From Limnohabitans sp. G3-2 (GTDB taxonomy: Bacteria; Pseudomonadota; Gammaproteobacteria; Burkholderiales; Burkholderiaceae_C), in assembly GCF_002778275.1 (NCBI RefSeq), contig NZ_NESG01000004.1, positions 124,001-188,000 of the forward strand: DNA of 64,000 bases. Direction: 5' to 3'. The position numbers and the translations under genes were made by a program. This document shows, in pieces, positions 36,555 through 46,016 of the stretch. Positions within the stretch are counted from its first letter, which is position 1, and every line of letters starts with the position of its first letter. The notes under the pieces are model-generated. The model did no database searches and was not told where the DNA came from. It worked only from the letters and a program-made list of their open reading frames with translations.

Positions 36555-37127
36555 ATGCCATCCACGCTCACCCCACTGAGCCGCAGCGCTGCGGTGTGCC
36601 GTCTCATGGGCTTCACCCTGATCGAGGCCTTGGTGGTGCTGGCGGTCTTGGGCGTTTTGCTCAGTTTGGCCGTCCCCAACCTGTCCAATCTTTACGCCAA
36701 GCACCAGTTACAGGCCCAAGCGGAGGGTTTGCTGGACAGTTTGATGATGGCCCGTTCGGAGGCCTTGAAGCACCAGCAGCCGGTGACTTTGTGCGCCCGT
36801 GCCGCGGCGCAATGTGACACGCAGCCCAATTGGCAGCAGGGCTGGTGGGTGTTTGTGGACACGAACCACAATGCCCGCCGCGATGAGGGGGAGGCGCTGT
36901 TGGAGGCACGCGAGGCGTTCCCGCTTCACATGTTTTTAGCGGCGAACAGCACCGTCAAAGCTTATTTTTCGTATGGCCCCGATGGCCGCAGCCAGAGCCC
37001 CGGTGGCGGGTTCATGGCCGGGACATGGCGGTTTTGTCGCTCAGCGGACGCACAGGGCTGGCAAGTGGTCAGCAACGCCTTGGGTCAGCCGCGCGTGGAG
37101 AAGTACCCGGTCCAGCAGTGCCCGTGA
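36555..37127 (+). CDS. fimT: GspH/FimT-type pseudopilin
   Basis: A 190-residue prepilin with the classical site GFTLIEALVVLAVLGVLLS at about 18-36, then a GspH/FimT domain with the conserved WWVFVDTNHNARRD region. Residues 102-113 (DTNHNARRDEGE) resemble a calcium-binding loop. It is divergent from the pilE-like operon. The start at 36555 is the last suitable ATG before the leader; earlier in-frame ATGs at 36495 and 36513 are possible. Confidence 0.83.
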   Translation: MPSTLTPLSRSAAVCRLMGFTLIEALVVLAVLGVLLSLAVPNLSNLYAKHQLQAQAEGLLDSLMMARSEALKHQQPVTLCARAAAQCDTQPNWQQGWWVFVDTNHNARRDEGEALLEAREAFPLHMFLAANSTVKAYFSYGPDGRSQSPGGGFMAGTWRFCRSADAQGWQVVSNALGQPRVEKYPVQQCP

Positions 37128-37151
37128 GTGCTGACCCGCGTGCCCTCCAGG

Positions 37152-37601
37152 TCAGCTTTGGACTTCGTCCACCAAGGTCTTGAATGCGTCGATGTCCTCA
37201 AAGTTGCGGTACACGCTGGCAAAGCGCACATAGGCCACTTTGTCGAGTTTTTTGAGCTCGCGCATGACCAATTCGCCAATGCGGTGCGACGCGACTTCGC
37301 GTATGCCCAGGTTCAGCAGTTTTTCTTCGATCCGTTCAATCGCCCCGTCCACCTGATCGGTGCTGACGGGTCTTTTGCGCAAAGCCAGGTTCAGACTGCC
37401 CAGCAGTTTGTCGCGCTGGTAATCGATGCGTCTGCCATCTTTTTTGACGATGGCCGGAAAATTGACTTCCGGCTTTTCGTAAGTGGTGAAGCGCTTTTCA
37501 CACGCCCCACATTGGCGCCGCCGCCGGATGAAATCCCCATCTTCGGCCAAGCGGGTCTCCACCACTTGGGTCTCGAGGTGGCCGCAAAAAGGGCATTTCA
37601 T
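37152..37601 (-). CDS. nrdR: Transcriptional repressor NrdR
   Basis: Zinc-ribbon plus ATP-cone repressor of ribonucleotide reductase genes. The four-Cys zinc ribbon is MKCPFCGH (first pair) and [13 protein letters not shown] (second pair); the ATP-cone follows from about 50 ([19 protein letters not shown]). The length of 149 residues is typical. It starts 12 bases after the glyA stop and is probably cotranscribed with it. Confidence 0.97.
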   Translation of the reverse strand: MKCPFCGHLETQVVETRLAEDGDFIRRRRQCGACEKRFTTYEKPEVNFPAIVKKDGRRIDYQRDKLLGSLNLALRKRPVSTDQVDGAIERIEEKLLNLGIREVASHRIGELVMRELKKLDKVAYVRFASVYRNFEDIDAFKTLVDEVQS

Positions 37602-37613
37602 CGCTTGAGCCGA

Positions 37614-38858
37614 TCAGCCGTAGACCGGGAAACGGCTGGTCAGCGCGTGCACCTTGGCGCGCACGGTGGCCAAGTTGGCCTCGTCCAGAGGGTTGTCCAA
37701 CACGTCGGCAATCAGGTGCGCGGTGGCGCGGGCTTCTTCGTCCTTGAAACCGCGGGTGGTCATGGCCGGGGTGCCGATGCGCACGCCGCTGGTCACGAAG
37801 GGCTTTTCCGGGTCGTTCGGGATGGCGTTTTTGTTGATGGTCATGTGTGCATGGCCCAAGGCCGCTTCGGCCACTTTGCCGGTGATGCCCTTGGCGCGCA
37901 GGTCCACCAACATGACGTGGCTCTGCGTGCCGCCGCTGACAATGCGCAGGCCGCGAGCGGTCAAGGTTTCGGCCATGATCTGTGCGTTCTTGATTACTTG
38001 GGCTTGGTAGGCCTTGAACTCAGGCTGAAGCGCTTCTTTGAAAGCCACGGCTTTGGCCGCGATGACGTGCATCAGCGGGCCGCCTTGCAGGCCCGGGAAG
38101 ATGGCGCTGTTGATGGCTTTTTCGTGCTCCGCCTTCATCAAGATGATGCCGCCGCGGGGGCCGCGCAAGCTCTTGTGGGTGGTGGAGGTGACCACGTCGG
38201 CATGCGGCACCGGGTTGGGGTAGACACCTGCAGCAATCAGACCTGCGTAGTGGGCCATGTCCACCAAAAAGATGGCGCCGACTTCCTTGGCCACTTTGGC
38301 AAAGCGGGCAAAGTCAATGTGCAGCGAGTAGGCCGATGCGCCGGCAATGATCAGCTTGGGCTTGGTTTCGCGGGCTTTGGCTTCCATGGCGTCGTAGTCG
38401 ATGGCCTCGTTGGCGTCCAGACCGTAACTGACCACGTTGAACCATTTGCCCGACATGTTCAGCGGCATGCCGTGGGTCAGGTGCCCACCTTCGGCCAGGC
38501 TCATGCCCATGATGGTGTCGCCAGGCTTGAGGAAAGCCAAGAAAACAGCCTCGTTGGCCGATGCGCCGCAGTGCGGTTGCACGTTGGCGGCTTCGGCGCC
38601 AAAAATTTGCTTGATGCGGTCAATGGCCAGTTGCTCGGCCACGTCCACGTGTTCACAGCCACCGTAATAGCGCTTGCCTGGGTAGCCTTCGGCGTACTTG
38701 TTGGTGAGCTGGCTGCCTTGGGCGGCCATGACGGCGGGCGAGGCGTAGTTTTCGCTGGCGATCAGCTCAATGTGGTGCTCTTGGCGGGCATTTTCGGCCT
38801 GAATGGCGGCGAACAGCTCGGGATCGGTGTGTTCAATCAATGTGTTGCGGTTGTACAT
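37614..38858 (-). CDS. glyA: Serine hydroxymethyltransferase
   Basis: PLP enzyme that converts serine and THF to glycine and methylene-THF. Key motifs: [15 protein letters not shown] (about 28-42), [18 protein letters not shown], the PLP-Lys motif [16 protein letters not shown] and the C-terminal [16 protein letters not shown]. The length of 414 residues is normal. The start at 38858 has AAGGA upstream. A ZTP-type riboswitch in the leader ties expression to one-carbon/purine status. nrdR follows. Confidence 0.97.
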   Translation of the reverse strand: MYNRNTLIEHTDPELFAAIQAENARQEHHIELIASENYASPAVMAAQGSQLTNKYAEGYPGKRYYGGCEHVDVAEQLAIDRIKQIFGAEAANVQPHCGASANEAVFLAFLKPGDTIMGMSLAEGGHLTHGMPLNMSGKWFNVVSYGLDANEAIDYDAMEAKARETKPKLIIAGASAYSLHIDFARFAKVAKEVGAIFLVDMAHYAGLIAAGVYPNPVPHADVVTSTTHKSLRGPRGGIILMKAEHEKAINSAIFPGLQGGPLMHVIAAKAVAFKEALQPEFKAYQAQVIKNAQIMAETLTARGLRIVSGGTQSHVMLVDLRAKGITGKVAEAALGHAHMTINKNAIPNDPEKPFVTSGVRIGTPAMTTRGFKDEEARATAHLIADVLDNPLDEANLATVRAKVHALTSRFPVYG

Positions 38859-38913
38859 GGCAGTCCTTTGGATGGATGTGACCTTGACCAAAACCGGGGG
38901 GTTCTTTGACAAG

Positions 38914-39082
38914 GGCTGCCCAGGCGAACGGCTGATAACCCGAAACTGGGTTTGCAAAACCGTCTCGGGCTGTGCGCTTCCCAGTGGTTTGGGTTGGCCT
39001 CGTCGGCCGACGCGTTCCACGTCAGAGTGATCCATTTCGGTCCAACCGAGCAGGGGCTCCTATCGCCAGTCGCGCACGGCCC
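38914..39082 (-). promoter_or_regulatory. ZTP (pfl) riboswitch upstream of glyA
   Basis: The glyA leader carries the hallmarks of the ZTP riboswitch. A 5' GCGCGACTGGCG at 39064-39075 lies beside P1 strand GTGCGC at 39072-39077; a CTGGGA segment is followed by the P1 partner GCGCAC at 38972-38977; the 3' pseudoknot strand CGTTCGCCTGGGC ends near 38918. A TACACT -10-like box lies just upstream near 39084-39090. Such riboswitches sense ZTP/ZMP, a sign of 10-formyl-THF shortage, and are known before glyA, folD and purH. The expression platform is not resolved; no clear U tract follows. Confidence 0.82.
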
Positions 39083-39171
39083 AAGTGTAGCTCAGCTGGC
39101 CGGGCTTTCAGACAGGCGCACCCCCTAGAAGAACCCGCCTCGGCATCTTGGGTGCACCCCGATGGCCGATA

Positions 39172-39903
39172 TCATTTTCCGTAGGCTTTTTCAATCAGCA
39201 GTTGCTCGGCCAAGACCCGGTCAACAAACTGGCCTTCGTCGCTGAACCCCGTGGACAGGCCATAAAGCGCCAAGGCTTCCTCCAGGGAGTCGGCCTGTTG
39301 AATCAGGCCCTGAAGGTGCCGCACCCCCACGCGCACATTGGTCAAGGGGTCAAAAGCCGACAAAGTGCCGCCAAACTGGGCCAAGGTCTCGGTGTGGGCT
39401 TGCAGCTCGATTTGCATCAACCCGACTTGGCCCACCATGGCCGAAGCAAAAGGGTTGAAGCGAGATTGGACGGCCATGATGGCCAGAATCAAACTGGGTG
39501 GCAACTGGCTGCGCTCTCCCAAGGTCCAGGCTTCCGCCACCATGGCTGCCAATGGCTCTGGAGACACGCGGTATTTGCGGCTGAGCCAACGGGTCACCCC
39601 CCATTGCGGCTCGGTGAGGGTCTGGGGGTCCTTGGCCGTTGAGCGGCTGGCCGCATTTCGCTGCGGGGTGGGTTCTTGGTTTTCTGATTGGCGTATTTCG
39701 AGCCAGCCCAGCAGGGCGCCGCTGGCGCTGGCTTGCAGGTCAGGCCGCGCAGAAAAGGTCAGTGAGACCAACACGACGGCCAAGCCAAACAAGGCCAGGC
39801 CGTGCCGGGTGATCTCGACAAACCCTTCCCGGACATCGGTGACAAAGGTCTTCAAACACAAGACCAGGTGGGGCATGTTCATGGCGGCGTAGAAGCTTGT
39901 CAT
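39172..39903 (-). CDS. Lytic transglycosylase-fold protein with catalytic Glu replaced
   Basis: A 243-residue protein with an N-terminal membrane segment (GLALFGLAVVLVSLTFSA, about 35-52) and a C-terminal SLT domain (from about 120). Active family members have AVESRFNPFA; here the motif is AVQSRFNPFA with Gln146 (codon CAA at 39466-39468) where the catalytic Glu should be. GLMQI and the DPLTNVRVGVRHL region are kept. It may bind peptidoglycan without cleaving. The ATG at 39903 is favoured over the TTG at 39906. A good promoter lies 150 bases upstream. Confidence 0.78.
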   Translation of the reverse strand: MTSFYAAMNMPHLVLCLKTFVTDVREGFVEITRHGLALFGLAVVLVSLTFSARPDLQASASGALLGWLEIRQSENQEPTPQRNAASRSTAKDPQTLTEPQWGVTRWLSRKYRVSPEPLAAMVAEAWTLGERSQLPPSLILAIMAVQSRFNPFASAMVGQVGLMQIELQAHTETLAQFGGTLSAFDPLTNVRVGVRHLQGLIQQADSLEEALALYGLSTGFSDEGQFVDRVLAEQLLIEKAYGK

Positions 39904-40294
39904 CAAAGGCCCGTCGCAGGGGCTGGCGATTCATATCGTGGCGGGGGGATGGATGGCGCTGGTGCTTGGCTTTCAAGACAGCGGGCGACGCCCCAGCGCA
40001 TTCAGGTCTGCGGGGCAGCCTTGTGCCGCTGTTGGGCACAGGCTGGGCGGATTTTAGAAACATCAAATACCGAGTCAAGACTATCAAAGTTAATCAATAG
40101 ATTCGAAGCGCATATGGGTGGCGCTCAGGTGCGCAAAACGCAAGAGAATGCGCCCGATTCAAGCCCGAGCCCCATGGCAAGTGAAATCCCGGCGAAAATA
40201 CGGGGTTGTTGTCAGTGGCTTCAGGCATTGGGCCTGGCTCTGTCTGGTGACTCCGATGCCGCATTGGCATGAACCGTGTTTTAAAGTTTTTACC
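39904..40294. other. Intergenic region before the DUF349-like gene
   Basis: No gene is supported. It holds a minus-strand promoter for the SLT gene at 40051-40078 and a small hairpin ATGCC/GGCAT at 40256-40270. A promoter for the rightward gene is expected but no convincing box pair is seen. Confidence 0.4.
40051..40078 (-). promoter_or_regulatory. Sigma-70-type promoter of the SLT-domain gene
   Basis: On the minus strand TTGACT and TAAAAT are separated by 16 bases, in an AT-rich patch. The -10 lies about 148 bases before the start codon. Confidence 0.5.
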
Positions 40295-43108
40295 GTGACC
40301 TCAACCTCCAAGCCCCTTGACCTCGCTGCCCTTGACCAATCCACCGGGGGTGCATTCCATGCCATGACCTCCGGCGAGCGCAGTGCCAAGTTACGCGAAT
40401 GGCTCACGACGGAACCCTCGATCGATGTGTTGGCCGAGGTGTACCGCGAGATGTCCTCCCGTGACAAAGGGGCCGCCAAGCTGCTCAAGGAAAAACTCGA
40501 TGAACTCAAGCGCTTGCAAGGCCAAGACGTTTTGGCCAGCGACTGGGCCCAAAAGGCCGAGCAGTTGTTGCAGGCGCCTCGCTTGAACATTGGCGACGCC
40601 ATGGCTTGGCAACGGGATGCGGCCAAAGCCGGTGCACCCCTCTCGCGCGAGCCATTGGCCAGTTTGAAGGTCCGTTTGGCCGAAGTGGTCAAAGGCGTGG
40701 AGGACTTGCAGCACCAAGTGATGGTGCAACGCGAAGCCGCGGTGCTGTTGGCTCAGCGCATCGAAGTGCTCTCGACCAAGCCGATCGCCGAAGCGCACAT
40801 GGCGATGACAGGTTTGCAAAGCGATGTGGACATGTGGCAAGGCCAGGCCCAGCAATTGACCACCAACGTGGTCTGGCCCAGCGTGGACCCCAAGTTTCCG
40901 GCGCAGCTGGATGCGGCATCGAACCAATTGCTCGCGGTCTGGCAAGGCTTTTCAGCCGCATGGGCGTTGGCCCAACAAGCCCAGATGGATGCCTCTGCCC
41001 CCTTGCCCTCGGTACCGGTATGGGCCGATGAAGTTCGCCGTTTGCGCGGTGAGGTGGTGGCCGAAGTGCAGACGCCCGCTCTGGGCGGTGCTGGCACTGG
41101 CCAAGCGGCAGAAGCTGCCAAAGAAGCCAAGCCTGCCAAACCCAAAATGGATGCGACCCAACGCCAAGCCCTGCGCGAGCAAGCGGGCAAGGCCGTGAGC
41201 GAAGTCTTGGAAGCCTTGGAAAAGCAAATCACAGAAAGCCAGGGCGCCGCCTTGCCCGACGGCGCCGAAGCTTTGCGCGCTGCGCTCAAAATCCACGGCA
41301 AAAACCTGGACACCACCTTGGACGAGCGCGTGCACCTGGCCTTGACGGCTGCGGGTGACACCGAGGGCTGGCAGCGTTGGTTGGCCGACCAAGTCCGCCA
41401 GAGTTTGGTGGCCCAAGCTGAAGGTCTTTTGGGCGCCGACAAAGTGCCCACCGTGGGGGGGCGGAAAATGCAAGACAAGCTGCGCCAATTGCGCGACAGC
41501 TGGAAGCAAACCGACCAAGGTGGTTTGCCCAACCATGCCCTTTGGAAGCGTTTTGATGCCGCTTGCAACGAAGCCTACAAAGCGGTTTTGGCTTGGCTCG
41601 AGCAGATGAAGAAAGAGTCCGCCGACCACCGTGCACAACGTGTGGCCCTCATGGACGAGGTCAAGGCCTGGACCACGGACCATGCACAAAGCGAGGACTG
41701 GCGTGCGCAACTGCGTGCCTTGCACCAGTTTGCTGACCGTTGGCGCAATGCCGGTCACCTGAGCGAAAAATCCTTCGGTGAAATGCAGTCGCAATGGAAA
41801 GCCATTTTCAAAGCCGCAGCAGCACGCCTTGAAGCGGCCCAAAAAGCCAGCGTGGAACGTCGCCAAGCCCTGATCACCGAAGCCCGTGAACTGGGCGCCG
41901 CACCTGCTTTGCGGGTGGACGCGGTCAAAGCCTTGCAACAACGCTGGCAGCTCGAGGCCCAAGCCGTGCCCTTGGACCGCAAGACCGAACAAAAACTGTG
42001 GGAAGTGTTCCGCGCTCCGCTGGACGAAGCTTTCCAGCGCAAAGGCAGCGAGCGACAAAGCTCGGCGGCTCCCTTGACCGCCCGCGACCGCGCCGTGATC
42101 GATGCGTCCAAAGCCCTGGAAGAAGCCAACGCCGCGGGCGATGCCAGCCAAATTCGCGCGGCCATGGCGGCATTGGATGCGGCTTTGCGTGGCCAAGCCC
42201 AAGAGGCGCAGGCTGCGCAAGTCGCCGCGAGCCCTGCGCCAGCAGCGCTCGCAGCTTCTGATGTTCCCGCCCAAGATGTGGCTGCCGAAGCCGCAACCAC
42301 TGCTGGAGGGGATTCGGCAGCGGACTCGGCATCGGATGCGCCTGTTGATGGCGCCCAAGCCAGCAGCCACAGCCCCGATGACACGCCGGCTCAAGCCGCT
42401 GCCGCGGCGCCCCCCAAACCGGCCAAGCCCGTCGTGGCGGTGCGCGGCGATGACCGTCCTGGGCAGAAGAAAACCGAATCCGCCATGGGGCGAGACGCAC
42501 GCGACGGGCGCCGCGATGGCCGTCCCGGCGAACGGGGTGCGCGGCCTGGTGGCGACCGTGGAGCCGGCCGCCCAGGTGAGCGCGGAGGGGACCGTTTTGG
42601 CGACCGAGGCCCACGCGGCGAAGGCCGTGATGTCCGTGAAGACCGAGGCCCTCGTTTGGGCGATGCCGCATTCCGTGCGCAACGTGAAGCCATGGAGCGG
42701 GCGGAGATGTCACTGCGCAAATTGGCCGCGCAAGCCCATGGTGAAACGCTGACCCGTTTGATGGGCGCTTGGCAAGAACGGCAAGCCGATGCCTTGCCCA
42801 GCGCACAGGAGCTGGGCCGGGCCATCAACGCGACCACGCGCCAAGCCTGGGTGCAAGCCGTCGGTGCCGAGGTCAAGACCCCGGCCGCTACCGCATTGCT
42901 GCGCCTTGAAATGGCCGCCGAAGTGCCCACACCCGCTGACCACTTGAGCGAGCGCCGGATGCTGCAGCTGCAATTGCTGACCCGGCGCAACCAACCCGGT
43001 CCCCGCGAGACCTGGGGTCAGGATGTGGCGCAGGTCTTGTCCGGTCCGCACGAAGAGGCCACGGCACGCCGCTTGCAAAACGTCTTGAAAAACCTGCTGC
43101 GCGGTTGA
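40295..43108 (+). CDS. Large DUF349-like coiled-coil protein
   Basis: A 937-residue cytoplasmic protein with several helical repeats of the DUF349 type (for example LRQLRDSWKQTDQGGLPNHALWKRFDAACNEAY in two parts, about 395-440, and LKIHGKNLDTTLDER). Between about 645 and 730 lies an Ala/Pro-rich linker, then residues 731-789 form a Gly/Arg/Asp-rich disordered stretch with RPGERG repeats. The start is GTG at 40295; the open frame upstream is not conserved in character. Function unknown; a nucleic-acid role is suggested only by the RG-rich part. Confidence 0.8.
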   Translation: MTSTSKPLDLAALDQSTGGAFHAMTSGERSAKLREWLTTEPSIDVLAEVYREMSSRDKGAAKLLKEKLDELKRLQGQDVLASDWAQKAEQLLQAPRLNIGDAMAWQRDAAKAGAPLSREPLASLKVRLAEVVKGVEDLQHQVMVQREAAVLLAQRIEVLSTKPIAEAHMAMTGLQSDVDMWQGQAQQLTTNVVWPSVDPKFPAQLDAASNQLLAVWQGFSAAWALAQQAQMDASAPLPSVPVWADEVRRLRGEVVAEVQTPALGGAGTGQAAEAAKEAKPAKPKMDATQRQALREQAGKAVSEVLEALEKQITESQGAALPDGAEALRAALKIHGKNLDTTLDERVHLALTAAGDTEGWQRWLADQVRQSLVAQAEGLLGADKVPTVGGRKMQDKLRQLRDSWKQTDQGGLPNHALWKRFDAACNEAYKAVLAWLEQMKKESADHRAQRVALMDEVKAWTTDHAQSEDWRAQLRALHQFADRWRNAGHLSEKSFGEMQSQWKAIFKAAAARLEAAQKASVERRQALITEARELGAAPALRVDAVKALQQRWQLEAQAVPLDRKTEQKLWEVFRAPLDEAFQRKGSERQSSAAPLTARDRAVIDASKALEEANAAGDASQIRAAMAALDAALRGQAQEAQAAQVAASPAPAALAASDVPAQDVAAEAATTAGGDSAADSASDAPVDGAQASSHSPDDTPAQAAAAAPPKPAKPVVAVRGDDRPGQKKTESAMGRDARDGRRDGRPGERGARPGGDRGAGRPGERGGDRFGDRGPRGEGRDVREDRGPRLGDAAFRAQREAMERAEMSLRKLAAQAHGETLTRLMGAWQERQADALPSAQELGRAINATTRQAWVQAVGAEVKTPAATALLRLEMAAEVPTPADHLSERRMLQLQLLTRRNQPGPRETWGQDVAQVLSGPHEEATARRLQNVLKNLLRG

Positions 43109-43123
43109 GCGACCCTTGCATAG

Positions 43124-43151
43124 AAAACGGCCGCTTTCGAGCGGCCGTTTT
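43124..43151 (+). terminator. Rho-independent terminator of the DUF349-like gene
   Basis: AAAACGGCCGCT and AGCGGCCGTTTT form a 12-bp stem capped by a TTCG tetraloop, 15 bases after the stop. It is also usable from the minus strand for lpxH. Confidence 0.9.
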
Positions 43152-43195
43152 TGATGGTGATAACGCTGGTGATGGCGCTGGAATAGACAACCGCT

Positions 43196-43978
43196 TTAAA
43201 GCCAATCGATGCGCTCAGAAGCGCCATCGCGGTGGAGTTTGAACACCTGCGCCCGCACAGGCGTGTGGTCCAGTGACCAGTCGCTCAACACGTGGCGCTC
43301 TGCCAGGCCCAAGGCATGGTCTGCAGGTCGGTGGGTGTGGCCATGGACCAAGCGATCGGCCTGGGCTTGTGCCAGCCAGAACAGGCTCATCTCCAAATCG
43401 GCATCCGCAAAGCTCATGCCTTCGTGTTTTTGCGATTCGCTCAGCGCACGCAAACTGCGGGCGAATGCCTGGCGTTCTGCCAAAGGTTTGGCCAAAAAAT
43501 CCTCTTGCCATTGGGGGCTGCGGGCTTGCAGTCGGAAGGCTTGGTAAGGTTTGTCGTCCAGGCACAGGGCATCGCCGTGGCTCAGCAAAATGCGTTGCTC
43601 GCCCAGTTCGAGCACAGTGGGGTCGCTCAGGGTGGCCACACCACAAGGGCCCAGGTAATCCCGGCCGACCAAAAAATCGCGGTTGCCGGGCATGAAGGCG
43701 ACTTGGGCACGCTGCGCGGTTTGGTGCAAAACCTCGGCGCAACTTTGCGAAAAGGGGTCTTGGGCTGCCGCATCGTCGCCCACCCAGACTTCAAACAAGT
43801 CACCCAAAATCAGCACCGCATCGGCGCGGGTGCTGGCCATGTAGTCACGCCACGCCTCAAAAGTGGCGGTCTCGGAGGCCTGCAAATGCAGGTCTGAGAT
43901 CAGGTCGACGGTTTGCCATGTCGCTGGCGCTGTCAGCCGACCGAGGGGGGCAGCGGTGGTGCGCGGGTCAGCGGACAT
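43196..43978 (-). CDS. lpxH: UDP-2,3-diacylglucosamine diphosphatase
   Basis: Mn-dependent pyrophosphatase of lipid A synthesis. Metal-binding motifs in order: ISDLHL (about 27-32), GDLFEVWVGDD (about 59-69), GNRDF (about 98-102), SHGDALC and GHTHRP (about 210-215). The length of 260 residues fits. It is 11 bases downstream of ppiB on the same strand, a common order in Burkholderiales. Confidence 0.95.
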   Translation of the reverse strand: MSADPRTTAAPLGRLTAPATWQTVDLISDLHLQASETATFEAWRDYMASTRADAVLILGDLFEVWVGDDAAAQDPFSQSCAEVLHQTAQRAQVAFMPGNRDFLVGRDYLGPCGVATLSDPTVLELGEQRILLSHGDALCLDDKPYQAFRLQARSPQWQEDFLAKPLAERQAFARSLRALSESQKHEGMSFADADLEMSLFWLAQAQADRLVHGHTHRPADHALGLAERHVLSDWSLDHTPVRAQVFKLHRDGASERIDWL

Positions 43979-43989
43979 GGCTCAGTCCA

Positions 43990-44496
43990 TCAAATGGCAA
44001 CCGCTTTTTCGATCACGACGTCCTCTTTGGGCACGTCACCGTGGCCGCCGCGGTTGCCGGTTTTCACGCCCTCAATCTGGTCGACCACTTCGGTGCCCTT
44101 GACCACTTTGCCAAAGACGGCATAGCCCCAGCCTTGCATGGAAGGTGCGGTGTGGTTCAAAAAACCGTTGTCGGCGACGTTGATGAAGAACTGCGAAGAG
44201 GCCGAGTGGGGCGCCGAAGTGCGGGCCATGGCCACGGTGTACTTGTCGTTTTTCAGGCCGTTGTTGGCTTCGTTCTCGATGGTGGCATCGGTGGGTTTTT
44301 GGCCCATGCCGGGCTCAAAGCCGCCGCCTTGGACCATGAAGCCGGGAATCACGCGGTGAAAAATTGTGTTGTTGTAGTGGCCCTTGTTCACATAGGCCAA
44401 GAAATTTTCAGTCGATTTGGGGGCTTTTTCGGCGTCCAGTTCGAGGGTGATGACGCCGTAGCCGGTGATATGCAGTTCGACTTGTGGGTTGCTCAT
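43990..44496 (-). CDS. ppiB: Cytoplasmic peptidyl-prolyl isomerase (cyclophilin)
   Basis: A 168-residue cyclophilin without a signal peptide. Active-site motifs [14 protein letters not shown] (about 46-59), [12 protein letters not shown] (about 98-109) and [16 protein letters not shown] are present. It begins 5 bases after the stop of the exported paralogue, so the two are cotranscribed and cover cytoplasm and periplasm. Confidence 0.95.
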   Translation of the reverse strand: MSNPQVELHITGYGVITLELDAEKAPKSTENFLAYVNKGHYNNTIFHRVIPGFMVQGGGFEPGMGQKPTDATIENEANNGLKNDKYTVAMARTSAPHSASSQFFINVADNGFLNHTAPSMQGWGYAVFGKVVKGTEVVDQIEGVKTGNRGGHGDVPKEDVVIEKAVAI

Positions 44497-44500
44497 GGTG

Positions 44501-45190
44501 TTACTTCAACAAAGTGATGGATTGGATGACGACCGGCGTGCGGGGCACATCGGTCGGGAAGGGGCCGCCTGCGCCCGTGGGCGCATTGCGGATTTTTTGG
44601 ACCACGTCCATGCCGGACGTGACTTTGCCAAAAACGGTGTAGCCGAACAGCTGGGGGGCGTTCAGCAATTGGGCGCGGGACACTTTTTCGTAAACACGGC
44701 CTTGGTATTCAAACTTCGCAACGGGATCGCCATCCGGGATGGGCGTGGGGTCCAAAAACGCGTTGTCCACCACGTTGATGAAGAACTGCGATGTGGCCGA
44801 TTGCGGGTCGTTGGTGCGGGCCATGGCCAAAGTGCCGGTGGTGTTCTTCAGGCCTGCGGCCAGCGCTTGGCGGCCTTCGTGCTGCACGGGGGCGCGGGTT
44901 TTCTTTTCTTTGTACTGCGCATCAAAGCCACCGCCTTGCACCATGAAGCCCGCAATCACCCGGTGAAAGATGGTGCCGTCGTAGTGCTTGTCGTTCACGT
45001 ACTGCAAAAAGTTGGCCACGGTTTTGGGCGCCTTGTCAGCGTACAGCTCCGCTTCGATGTCCCCCAGGCTGGTGCTGATGCGTACTTGGCTCACGCCACC
45101 CGTCTGAGCTTGGCTGGCCAGGGGCAGCCCCAGTGCCAAGGGCAGGGCCAGCGTCAGGGCCAAAGAGGTCAAAAAGCGGGAGCGGCGCAT
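44501..45190 (-). CDS. ppiA: Periplasmic peptidyl-prolyl isomerase (cyclophilin)
   Basis: A 229-residue exported cyclophilin. A signal peptide ([20 protein letters not shown], then an AxA-like site near SQAQ) precedes the domain. Motifs [26 protein letters not shown] and [17 protein letters not shown] are clear. A family insertion around 140-175 is longer than in ppiB. The start at 45190 has AAAGAAAC upstream; the open frame beyond it lacks a signal. Confidence 0.93.
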   Translation of the reverse strand: MRRSRFLTSLALTLALPLALGLPLASQAQTGGVSQVRISTSLGDIEAELYADKAPKTVANFLQYVNDKHYDGTIFHRVIAGFMVQGGGFDAQYKEKKTRAPVQHEGRQALAAGLKNTTGTLAMARTNDPQSATSQFFINVVDNAFLDPTPIPDGDPVAKFEYQGRVYEKVSRAQLLNAPQLFGYTVFGKVTSGMDVVQKIRNAPTGAGGPFPTDVPRTPVVIQSITLLK

Positions 45191-45254
45191 GTTGTTTCTT
45201 TCAAGGGTGCAAAGGAGGGCGGTGCTGGATGGCTTGCGCGGGGAATTCACCGCC

Positions 45255-45767
45255 TCAAGGGGCCGATGCGTTGAGCAGTTGTTCCGCTGCCAAGCGTTTG
45301 CGGCTCACACGGGGCTGTGGGTCCGGTGCGCGGCTGGCGTTCTGGTAGGCCTGAATGGCCAGTGCCATGTAAACATCGCCCAAATTTTCCAAGGCCGTGC
45401 CGTAATCGGGGCGGGCACGCACCGCCGCCAGCAAGGCTTCCAAGGCTTCGGCGTAACGGTTTTGGCGCGCCAAAAGGGCAGCCAGGTTGTTGTGCGGTTC
45501 GGGCAACTCGGGGAAGGATTGGGTCAGACCCTGAAGGGTTGCCATGGCCTCTTGGGTCTGGCCTTGTCCGTCTTGAATGCGGCTGAGCAAGAGGCGCATT
45601 TGCGGGTCTGTCGGACGGGTCTGGAGGTGTTCCTGGGCTTGGGATTGGGCTTTGGACCATTGCTCGCCAACGATCAGTCGGTTCACGTCCTGGTAAACAT
45701 CTGCTTGAGCACCCGCACAGGTGAGCAGCAAGAGACTGGTCAAGACGAACGAAAGTAGAGCTTGCAT
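45255..45767 (-). CDS. Exported TPR-repeat protein
   Basis: A 170-residue protein with a signal peptide (MQALLSFVLTSLLLLTCAGAQA), then TPR-like helices: about 50-85 (RLLLSRIQDGQGQTQEAMATL) and about 87-125 (PEPHNNLAALLARQNRYAEA, then ALEAL). Such TPR genes precede ppiA/ppiB in related bacteria. It heads a leftward TPR-ppiA-ppiB-lpxH run and is divergent from cysS. A minus-strand TACAAT -10-like box lies near 45842-45847. Molecular role unknown. Confidence 0.82.
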   Translation of the reverse strand: MQALLSFVLTSLLLLTCAGAQADVYQDVNRLIVGEQWSKAQSQAQEHLQTRPTDPQMRLLLSRIQDGQGQTQEAMATLQGLTQSFPELPEPHNNLAALLARQNRYAEALEALLAAVRARPDYGTALENLGDVYMALAIQAYQNASRAPDPQPRVSRKRLAAEQLLNASAP

Positions 45768-46016
45768 GCGCGCCAAAAGTGTTGAATTCGGGCTGCCAGA
45801 AACTGGGAGCAGGACCCTCGTCGGGGATATACTGAACGGTCATTGTAGCGGAGGGCATACGGCCATCAGGCCGGCACCACGGCCAGTTTCCCAACCGAAA
45901 AGCCGGGTTTGGGGCCTGCAGCATGACCTTGAATTTCCTGAATTTCCCTGAGACAGTCTGATGCCGATGCCGGACGCTGTCGCGTGGGAGCTTGTACTAA
46001 ACATCTTTGATCTGAC

